This document shows positions 57,501 to 64,000 of a DNA stretch of 64,000 nucleotides, piece by piece. Below the pieces are notes generated by a model that was not told the origin of the DNA, made no database searches, and saw only the letters and a program-made list of their open reading frames with translations. Source of the stretch: Syngnathus acus (Eukaryota > Chordata > Actinopteri > Syngnathiformes > Syngnathidae); NCBI RefSeq assembly GCF_901709675.1, contig NC_051089.1:6507476-6571475 (forward strand), given 5' to 3'. The translations under genes were made by a program, and so were the position numbers. How positions within the stretch are numbered: the stretch's first letter is position 1; every line of letters starts with the position of its first letter.

Positions 57501-60500
57501 CTGGCAATGATGAGGGCAAGCTGTGCACTGATGTCGTCCGGTTTGGCCTGGCTGCTACGCACTCCTTGGACCAGCTGAGGGATGTGGTCAGCCACCGCCT
57601 AAGTTACAGAAAATCGGTGGTCAATTATAGTTACCGTATTTTCCGTACTATAAGGCGCACCGGATTATAAGGCGCACCGGATTACAAGGCGCACCTTCAA
57701 TGAATGGCCCATTTTAAAACTTTGTCCATATATAAGGCGCACCGGATTATAAGGCGCACCTTCAAAGAATGGCCCATTTTAAAACTTTGTCCATATATAA
57801 GATGTATACATTTGGCCCGCGAGCCAGACTTTGGACACGCCTGCTGTAGTGGCTCAATATTTGTCCATATATAAGGCGCACCTTATTATAAGGCGCACTG
57901 TCGGCTTTTGAGAAAATTGGAGGTTTTTAGGTGCGCCTTATAGTGCGGAAAATACAGTAAGATGTAAAATCCTGATTAATGTTGATGTGTGGTGGTTGGT
58001 CATTATACTTGACTGACAGAGACAAATGAACATAAACTGATTGTTATAACCCAATCCTGCCCACCTTGCAGCTCTGAACCAACTGCTGGTGAGCGGCTGT
58101 GTTCTTGTTGGAGGCGGCGGCGTTCTGAGCGGCGGCGATGGTTTGAGTGGCAGCGGCTGCGCCTTGCTTGGCGGCATTCTGAATCGCACAAAATGGTTCA
58201 AATGATCATTTCTGCCCTCTTAGCCCCAAATCGGATTCCCGCGGACCTCCAGTCTGTTGATTAGCTTCTTCTTGATGGCGTTTTGAGCGGCGGCGTTGGT
58301 GGCTACTCGCAGACCCTCAGCGGCTTCCCTCAGTCGCTGCTGCTGGTCTTCGTTCTCGGGATAGGCCGCTGCACCCTGAAGGCAAACGCACATCATTCCA
58401 AGAAAAGCAGCTATTTTTCTTGAGGGTAAATTAAATTCCAGACCAGTGGAATTTAACTCCGCCGTCTGCCTATTGTCGCCAATTAAAGAAAAAAAAGTCA
58501 TTTGCATAATTATAAAAACCTGCTAAAACCCTTCCAGAGGGACAAATGATGACACGGCGTGCATGAGCGAGCCAACGCTAACAAGCTTTCCAAATCCCAG
58601 GGACGCTTTGCTACGGCAATATAACATGCAAAAATGGAAGAGGAAATCAAACAATGAGCGGTGTCCAGAAGTCTTATCTTATCAGTTTATCAGTCGCCAT
58701 GGCAACAGCTTTGAGATGAATTTCAGCTGATATGTGTAGAGGCAACTGATGGTATATTAAAGCTTCATTCGAAGTAAATAGCTGAGAGCATATTTTTATA
58801 GTCACAGTGGAAAATAGGTAGCTATTCATATCAGATAAATTATTTTCCTAAATTAGTCTCGCCTTGTCTTATTTTAGCATGCTAACCCAAATGTCATATA
58901 GTATGTTACACTAAGTTTCAGACTGGTCGTATTATTAGCTACAACACCTTTAGGCTTCATTTCGATTCAAGGCAGGAATGTGTACCAAGTGTAGTGTTAC
59001 AGTAATTTGTTGAGAGGCAACGACACAAGCTAAATTAGGATCAAACGGAAAGTGAGCAGCGTTAAGCCACGCTTGGAATCACGGTGACTTAACATTCATA
59101 TGCACAGCATTGCCAACTTTCAGTTTTGAGATGTTTCTTACGCTTTGATCGTGGTCCAGGAGTCAAAGTGAGACAATGAGCGTAGGCAGAGTTTTGTTTT
59201 ATAATCTTGTACAGACTTAATTAAAATGTCAAACTAAGAGTACAGGTCAGTGTCAGGTCAGATGTTTTTAATTCCAAGTGAATGACTCGTTGACTTTATT
59301 AAAGTACCGTTGCACAATTTCAGAGGATCCAATCTTAGAGATGGTAGTAGTAGCGAGTAGTCGGATGGCAAGAAAGAGAGCAAAGATGATACCTTGGCCG
59401 CTTCCACCATCCTGGCAGTGGCGTCGGCCAACAATTTAGCTGCCGCCAGCAACTTCTTAGAATTGTCCATGTCCACTTCAGCTTCTGCATCCGACCTCAT
59501 GGCGTTCACCAAGTCCGAGGTGGCTTGGGCCAGAACCCGGGCCTGACGGACCATCTCTCCTGTGAGCGGGAGGCATACACGACAATGGGAATTTTTTTAT
59601 CCCCAAATTAAATTTGCATGTGACACTAGCTTTTCGGCCTGACCTGCATCTCCCATGGAGGTGAAGATGCTCTCGGTGACGGTCATGATGGTGTCAGTGG
59701 CTTGGTCGTAGCGACCGATGGGCTCTCCTCTGGAGGTGTACTGGCGGACGTGATGCAGCAAATCTTCTAGAGCTTGACTCACCACACTGGCTGCTGCGCT
59801 AACCTACAAAACAGAACAGGAGCCTCTCATGAGTCCAAGTTTAGCCACCACGACACCTTCTCGGGGAAGGAAATAACAATGAACCTGCTTGAGGAGTTCT
59901 CCATCCTCTGTGGCCGAGAGGCAGGCTTGGACGCAGCTCTCCACCGAGCGGTCCACCAGCTTCCCGGCTTCGATGAGCTGCTCCTGGCAAACGTGGGAAC
60001 TGATAGAAGGACTCACCACCTACAAGCATGTGGAAGGAGATGCCATGAGAAGAAATGAACACTTAGCAAGATTGATTCGGGTTTATGCAGTACCTTGGCA
60101 CACGCTACCAGCTGCGAGGTGGACAGGGCACATTGGGTGGCAGCGGAAATGACTCGGTTCTGGAGAACAGTGTCCTCTGCGACCTGGGCCACGTTCTTTG
60201 CCTTCAGGACCAACATGGCGGCGGCGTTGGCCACCGCCTTGGCCAAGTTCATAAGGATATCCTGCACAGGAAGCAAAGTCAGAAGGACCCGAGAGATAAA
60301 TTTAAAAAATATATGGCGGCCATGTTTGAAGGTTATACATATTGATTCACACTGTGAGGAAAACTAAGGAGACGAGTTTTGTTATCATATGATTATATTT
60401 TCATAATAGTTTGAAGTGCACCGTTTTGACAAACAAATGGGCACCATGGTTACCTGGAACCTCTCGTCTGTTTCGTTCTCTCCAATCTGCCGGAGGAGGT

Positions 60501-60555
60501 CTCCGCTGGCTTGGCCGATGCTGCCTGCTGCTGTCAGCACCGTCTGTCTGGGCTG

Positions 60556-60586
<31 letters not shown>

Positions 60587-63423
60587 CATTGAAAAGGGCT
60601 TCTGCTTAACCTGTTTAAGCTACTTTACATTGCTTCAATGCTTCATTTGAAAATATTCCAACATGGAAGAGCAGCCCTAATTCTTCAAAATCCTTACACA
60701 TGAAAGGGACTACGCATCATGATTAGCCGACAAATGTTTTTTGGTTTGCTGCTACAGAAGAAACAAACAACTTTGAATAAATGTCAGGCATATCGTTACA
60801 GTCCCTGCAGCACAAGTCCATAAAGTCAACTCCATTATTAATAAGTAGGCGGGTCAACAAGCCGCTTGCTGTCTGAAAAGGCCTTGCAGTCAGCTTCACG
60901 TCACTCACAGCTCTTTAATGTACAACGCACATACATGCACATTCAAAAAAGTGGTGAGGCAAAGTCGCATTACTCAGAGATTGCACATTTCATTCCGGGG
61001 CCTCTGGGTGTGTAATTAATTTGGACACAACAAAGAAAGGTAATTATATAGAAAGCCCTATGTGTTACCGGAAAATAAAATTGCTTGCTAACTTGCCGTA
61101 ATTCAAAATCTATTAAGCTGCCAATTTACGTATTAACCTCTAAAAAATGATATTGCGTTATAAAAAATGTTTGCTCATCTTGGTTAAAAATGTGAGGAAT
61201 ATTCAACAGAAAGGACATTACAAACAGATGGACACACACTTGGCCAAAAAAAAAAAAAATCTGCTGAAACCCGGTGTCTGGTTTTATATAATTTATCTGT
61301 ACATTGACGATCGATTTCCCTTACCTCTCCAGAGGCAGGCTCCACGGCTTTGAGCAGGTCAGACACGGCCCCCGCCAGCGTCCTGGCAGCCTTCATCAGG
61401 TCGTTGCCGCCGCCAACCTCGTCCTCCATGAGAGCGGCCAACAGCTTAACGCCCTTTGACATCTCAGTCAAGTTAGACGAGATGGTTGTGATGGCGCAGC
61501 CCACTGCCGTGTAGTCCGTGTCGGTCGGGTCGCCTGGTGGGGAGAAATGATCGAGGACTTAAATAGTGACGTTTTCTTTAGAAAGACCGCAAAACCAAAA
61601 AATAAAAATGGCGGCTACTGACCTGCAGTGAGGTTGACGACGGAAGCGGTTCCTGCGGTGATGGCGTCAACCTGAGAGTGGATCTCGTGTTTGGATTCGT
61701 CCATCTTGTTCTGGATCCAAACTTTGGAGGCCTGCACACAATGTCAATACAATTTTATTTATACAGGGAAGCTATAACAAAACGCTTCACATTTAGCAAT
61801 GGGACAACCACAAAGATAGTGAAAACACAAATGAATGAACATACCATGTCCTGTCCTAGTGGAGGCAGGTCGTCGACCTCTCCCAAATCAATCTGAGCCT
61901 TCTGCACGGCCTGCATGCTGGTGTTGATGGTTCCCATTAAAGCTTGCTGGGCTGAACTCTGCACAGGAAAAATAACATCTTTTAAATAAACAGTCTTGCT
62001 TTGAGACAGTTTTGTCAAGTCTGCCTCAATTTAACTCAATTTCTCTGGAATAGCAATTTTTCAGCTTTTTAAAAAAGACATTTTTGGCTCGTGTCTCTCA
62101 TGTTAATTAATTGTGGAGAAACTTTTCTTACCAGCGGTGGCATGTGTCCACGGTGCATCTGACCCATAGTGATCTGCTGCTGAGGAGACGGCATGGAGCC
62201 CACGCTGAGCGACTCGGTGCCGATGGAGCCGGATCGGATCACTCCGGGCAGCGCCACAGAGCCGTGCTCCGCCCGGCCCACGCGGTTAAACTGCTGTTGG
62301 AGGATGGTGGACCTGAAGGTCCGAGCGGCATTGGTTAGCATCACACATCATAACAAGAAAAATGAGATGGCCTCGATGGGAAGCTGAAGCTCGGACTGGA
62401 AAATGAGCTTGCACGTCTAATCAGGAAATGTTTGGATGGAGCTTGCGCTTTCCCAGTGCTGCAAAATTTCCTCTGGAGATTATCTCCCACGATAAAATCC
62501 AGAGGAGGAAGCGCTGGTGTGGTGAAATGAAGTCCTGGAAGATAGATGCGTGAACTGTGCTCCAATTTGGTGTGGAGGAGGAAATTGGAAAAAAGAACTC
62601 AGTGTGTAATATGTTGTTTTTGTAACACTAGAATGCAATAACATTGTGTTGTTATAATAACACCATCATGGCACGGCTGATAAACTTGTACATACAGGGA
62701 AACCAAGAATGTAGTTCCTTCTTAATTGAACTGGCTCGAATTAAATATGTTATTATTTTGCTGTTACTTACTTTTTAGGCGATACAGATTCTTCAAGCAT
62801 GGTTGCTTCCTCGTCACCTTCCAACCCAAAACGATCCTTGCTTTGTTTCTGTACAGTGGGGATAAAAAATATGCTCTTTGAGTTCTTTTTTTTTTTTAAT
62901 TATATACAGTATCCAGATTTGACTTAGCAACACTTGGAAAATAAGTACTACTATTAAAAACGATGAAATGTCCCCTACTCGGCACAAATAAAAAACGAGA
63001 TATTTGCGTTTTATTACATTTGCCTACAACTGACAGACAAAATTAAATAATTGATATGATCAAGGGAAACAAGAATTCAAATAAACAAATCAATCAATCA
63101 AATAAACAAATCACTAAATAAATAAATAAAATTGCCCTTACACTCTGACACTTTTAGATTACTTTTGTAAGGAAGAGTAGGAAATTATTGCCAAGTGAGG
63201 ACAGGTGATAATATCCCAAATATCGAGAGAAAAAGGTGCTTCGACATATCGCTTGCACACAAATTAGATGTTATCTTTCTCTGAAGGATATTGTTTGATC
63301 GCGTGGAGATAAACGCCTCACCTTTTTCAGAATGATGTCGATGTAACCCGCGATGAGCTGCGAGATCTGCTCGCCTTCGGTGGTCTGCACCGAGTAGTAG
63401 CTCTCCTGGTACTCGCCAAAGTC
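38359..63423 (-). CDS. tln2: Talin-2 (from FERM F3 to C-terminus)
   Basis: Forty-eight exons with matching phases encode 2173 residues ending KFLPSELREDNN (stop at 38359-38361). Talins are about 2540 residues, so roughly the first 370 (F0-F2 and most of F3) lie beyond the right edge. Talin is the cytoplasmic adaptor that binds integrin beta tails through F3, recruits vinculin through cryptic rod helices opened by force, and binds actin through the C-terminal I/LWEQ module. The visible order is the end of F3, a flexible linker, helical bundles R1-R13 and the dimerisation helix. The C-terminal DNVVVKTKFVGGIAQ is closer to talin-2 than to talin-1, which is the basis for the paralog call; a fish-specific duplicate (a or b) cannot be told apart here. 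Exon lists are given in the block entries. Confidence 0.97.
39550..41197 (-). other. tln2 intron within the I/LWEQ region
   Basis: A 1.6-kb intron. It has a short hairpin at about 40116-40168 and a reverse-orientation dispersed repeat at 40934-41080; otherwise it is unremarkable. Confidence 0.6.
40934..41080 (-). repeat. Dispersed fish repeat
   Basis: It starts with a CATC run, then TTTTCTGAACCGCTTAGTCC and GGAGCCTATCCCAGCC, and reaches CAGGGCACACAGAGACAAACA. This is a very common fish interspersed repeat, recognised from memory. A copy in the other orientation lies at 54488-54606. Confidence 0.65.
41642..41647 (-). CDS. tln2: tln2 candidate 6-nt microexon (Asp-Glu)
   Basis: On the minus strand a T-rich tract and GGCACCACAG precede ATGAAG, which is followed by a consensus GTAAGT donor. 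Inserted between the exons ending at 41918 and starting at 41322, it changes K-G-S-E-W to K-D-E-G-S-E-W without shifting the frame. Skipping it also keeps frame and matches the mammalian protein, so it may be alternatively spliced. Confidence 0.6.
42640..42810. repeat. AT-rich TATTTT/TTATAT repeat
   Basis: Tandem short units of TATTTTTATATT and TATTGTTA type stand just before the composite insertion in the same tln2 intron. Confidence 0.75.
42898..43593 (+). mobile_element. hAT-like non-autonomous element, copy 1
   Basis: Its terminal inverted repeats are TAGGGGTGTAA and TTACACCCCTA. Flanks are ctatatag on the left and ctaaatag on the right (7 of 8 bases). The interior encodes an ORF (from 43155) beginning ASVQEDEEIRSPLGFKSFVW and including CKSCHAVIKYSGN. 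This is the N-terminal part of a BED zinc finger as found in hAT transposases, so the element looks like an internally deleted hAT. Confidence 0.82.
43155..43382 (+). pseudogene. BED zinc-finger relic of a hAT transposase
   Basis: The 75-codon frame contains the aromatic motif FKSFVWKHFGF and the first cysteine pair of a BED finger (CKSC), then loses similarity before the expected His/Cys pair. No DDE or hAT dimerisation domain remains, so it cannot encode a transposase. Confidence 0.65.
43594..45876. repeat. Telomere-type CCCTAA higher-order repeat array
   Basis: Nearly every phrase derives from CCCTAA (TTAGGG on the minus strand), mixed with fixed variants such as GGAAACCCTAGTCGG and TTTTGAAAGCCTAGTTAG. 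A marker block, ATGGCAAAACTCCTTGGAAA, recurs at 43603, 43811, 44110, 44533, 44962, 45379 and 45790. Spacings are 208, 299, 423, 429, 417 and 411, so the mature unit is about 411-429 bases. Pure CCCTAA runs of about five copies occur near 44214-44246 and 44638-44669. Coding exons of tln2 on both sides exclude a chromosome end. Confidence 0.93.
45877..46419 (+). mobile_element. hAT-like non-autonomous element, copy 2
   Basis: Same orientation as copy 1 and nearly identical to it, with one G missing in the left end (TAGGGTG). A deletion of about 152 bases removes most of the BED finger, joining CACTTTG to TAATTTCC across a short shared TTG. The right end is followed by ctatatag. Confidence 0.82.
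46549..54287 (-). CDS. tln2: Talin-2 block: R6/R7 to R11
   Basis: Exons 54148-54287, 53673-53766, 53411-53500, 53201-53323, 52655-52798, 52336-52497, 52066-52206, 51480-51661, 50998-51130, 50581-50682, 49891-50061, 49669-49815, 48474-48575, 48266-48385, 48052-48198, 47816-47982, 47052-47235, 46850-46975, 46549-46665. Conserved landmarks include QQAPGQKECDNALRELE, the R8 insertion region with ASYLVGVSDPNSHAGHQGLV, KEVANSTANLVKTIK, WSVLAGHSRTVSDSI (R9), and GTQACITAASAVSGIIADLD with QVVLINAVKDVAKAL (R11). Human numbering is about 1294-2157. Confidence 0.95.
46751..46835 (+). repeat. Decayed dispersed fish repeat
   Basis: The blocks CAGCTGGGAGTGATTTCAGC, ACATGACCCTAATGATGAGG and ATGGATGGATGAA resemble the end of the repeat at 54488-54606, but are more diverged. 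Confidence 0.4.
48576..49668 (-). other. tln2 intron
   Basis: AT-rich intron with poly-A runs near 49331-49386. No repeat family or exon is recognised. Confidence 0.6.
50062..50580 (-). other. tln2 intron
   Basis: AT-rich intron with a CTCF-like core CCACTAGGGGGTAT at 50242-50255. Nothing else is recognised. Confidence 0.6.
51696..52009. mobile_element. Non-autonomous hAT-like MITE, copy B
   Basis: Second copy of the element at 14333-14641: GGTGTCAAACCCGAGGCTCG on the left, TTTTACACCCCTG on the right, and the shared interior phrase GGCCCGCCACATCATTTTAT. The flanks ctttagac and gtttagac agree at 7 of 8 bases. It lies between the tln2 exons at 52066 and 51661. Confidence 0.75.
54288..55019 (-). 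other. tln2 intron with dispersed repeat
   Basis: Intron containing the plus-orientation fish repeat at 54488-54606. The rest is unrecognised. Confidence 0.6.
54488..54606 (+). repeat. Dispersed fish repeat
   Basis: GGCTGGTAACCAGATTAGGA, CGACAGGCTCTAGCTCACCC and GGACAAGCGCTATAAAAAAT, then GAATGGCTGGATGAAT. Same family as 40934-41080, opposite orientation. Confidence 0.65.
55020..61958 (-). CDS. tln2: Talin-2 block: rod bundles R1 to most of R6
   Basis: Exons 61845-61958, 61623-61731, 61325-61533, 60454-60552, 60094-60261, 59885-60019, 59644-59803, 59393-59559, 58247-58375, 58065-58178, 57485-57598, 56670-56804, 56330-56458, 56151-56253, 55823-56031, 55285-55404, 55020-55217. The residues are alanine-rich amphipathic helices, for example QTVLTAAGSIGQASGDLLRQ (a vinculin-binding helix in R1), LVACAK, GRYDQATDTIMTVTESIF and NAAAQNAIKKKLINRLE. 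They occur in the same order as in human talin at about 490-1293. All introns here are GT-AG. Confidence 0.95.
56805..57484 (-). other. tln2 intron
   Basis: Unremarkable intron; no exon, repeat family or RNA gene is seen. Confidence 0.55.
57632..57959. mobile_element. Inverted-repeat element with internal GGCGCAC repeats
   Basis: The ends TACCGTATTTTCCGTACTAT and TAGTGCGGAAAATACAGTA are imperfect inverted repeats extending about 28 bases through TAAGGCGCAC. Inside, the phrase ATAAGGCGCACCGGATTA and a roughly 80-base block (AATGGCCCATTTTAAAACTT) are tandemly repeated. It is a non-coding MITE-like element in a tln2 intron, of a type I have seen in many fish genomes. Confidence 0.75.
58376..59392 (-). 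other. tln2 intron
   Basis: One-kilobase intron, with no exon or repeat family recognised. Confidence 0.6.
60553..61324 (-). other. tln2 intron
   Basis: Begins with an AC dinucleotide run (60556-60574) at the acceptor of the 60454-60552 exon, where it lengthens the acceptor tract. The rest is AT-rich and unrecognised. Confidence 0.6.
62132..63423 (-). CDS. tln2: Talin-2 block: end of FERM F3 and linker
   Basis: Exons 63322-63423, 62772-62848, 62132-62312. The first encodes DFGEYQESYYSVQTTEGEQI and continues to the C-terminal helix of F3, LIAGYIDIILKK. The other two encode the low-complexity linker (STILQQQFNRVGRAEHG to SPQQQITMGQMHRGHMPPL), which in mammalian talins contains the calpain cleavage site and phosphorylation sites. 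Human numbering is about 370-489. Confidence 0.95.
62313..63321 (-). other. tln2 introns around the 77-bp linker exon
   Basis: Two introns (62313-62771 and 62849-63321) on either side of exon 62772-62848. The second has AAT/AATC short repeats near 63083-63130. No other feature is seen. Confidence 0.55.
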
Positions 63424-64000
63424 CTGCACAAAGACAAACACAGTAACGTCAATTCTTTAAGCTTTGACCTTAGAGAAAACCAGAAGCGAGATCCAACCCA
63501 AAGCTAATTAGCAGTTCACAAGGCAGCAAAGTAATCCCAACCATCTGAATTAACATCATAAAAAGGGAAACCAGGTGGGTTGCTTCTGCATAAAGTCATC
63601 CGTGTTGCTCATTGACTTGTGGCCGCACACGCACGGTGGAATATCGATGAGTGAGGAGAGGCGTTCAGTCAAACAAGCGCACGAGGGAATTTAAGAAGCG
63701 AGGGAAACGCTCGGGTTGACTGAGCTCCCGGAGTGCTGATTCATCAACAGAGAGGCACGGCCAAGTGTGCTTCGGGGTGAGGGCAAACGATGAAAAAAGA
63801 CAAACGCTGCGTGCAGGAGAACGGCACTAAATATAAACGCAATTTCTGGTGTGGAACAAATTATAGACAGCAGAGTCCAAGTTTCATAATCAGTAAAATA
63901 ATAAAAATGATTTCCAAATCTACTTCATGAACAGAATTTCTGAGTCTCTGTGTGGTGTGAAATTCTATTTCGTCCCGCAAATTCCAAACTATTTGCCTTC
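63424..64000 (-). other. tln2 intron at right window edge
   Basis: No further FERM exon was found before the edge. The upstream F0-F3 exons must lie beyond it. Confidence 0.6.

Overview
This window is vertebrate nuclear DNA, almost certainly from a teleost fish. The evidence is the short-intron gene structure with GT-AG introns, recognisable vertebrate multi-exon genes, and families of small fish-type inverted-repeat elements. The species cannot be named from the sequence. All four protein genes are on the minus strand, so transcription runs from high to low coordinates: tln2 (talin-2, enters from beyond the right edge, ends near 36.3-38.4 kb), tpm1 (alpha-tropomyosin, 34.6 to about 26.4 kb, two promoters and two alternative last exons), fbxo22 (25.9 to about 21.4 kb) and tmem266 (about 21 kb, leaving the window at the left edge). 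Coding sequence was traced exon by exon from splice sites, reading phase and family similarity. tpm1 gives exactly 284 codons for the long isoform and 248 for the short one, fbxo22 gives 382, the visible part of tln2 gives 2173, and tmem266 gives its first 314.

Layout: 1-21,300 tmem266 (voltage-sensor-like membrane protein; long introns with microsatellites and MITE remnants). 21,390-25,960 fbxo22 (F-box/FIST-C protein). 26,440-34,800 tpm1. 34,800-36,290 intergenic. 36,290-38,358 probable tln2 3' UTR. 38,359-63,423 the last 48 coding exons of tln2, from the end of FERM subdomain F3 through the linker, rod bundles R1-R13 and the dimerisation helix. 63,424-64,000 intron.

Two of the genes are cytoskeletal: talin-2 links integrins to actin, and tropomyosin coats actin filaments. 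FBXO22 is a ubiquitin-ligase substrate receptor and TMEM266 a voltage-sensor-domain protein. From memory of the human map, TLN2 and TPM1 lie close together on 15q22 while FBXO22 and TMEM266 lie on 15q24, so this window joins two blocks that are apart in human.

The most unusual structure is in one tln2 intron (42,890-46,427). Two nearly identical, directly oriented hAT-like elements with a BED zinc-finger relic flank a roughly 2.3-kb higher-order array of telomere-type CCCTAA repeats. The whole composite is bracketed by one perfect 8-bp duplication, as though it had been inserted, or had grown, as one unit. Other notable points are a probable 6-nt in-frame tln2 microexon, a GC-AG intron in tpm1, and a tmem266 first coding exon with only 14 coding bases.
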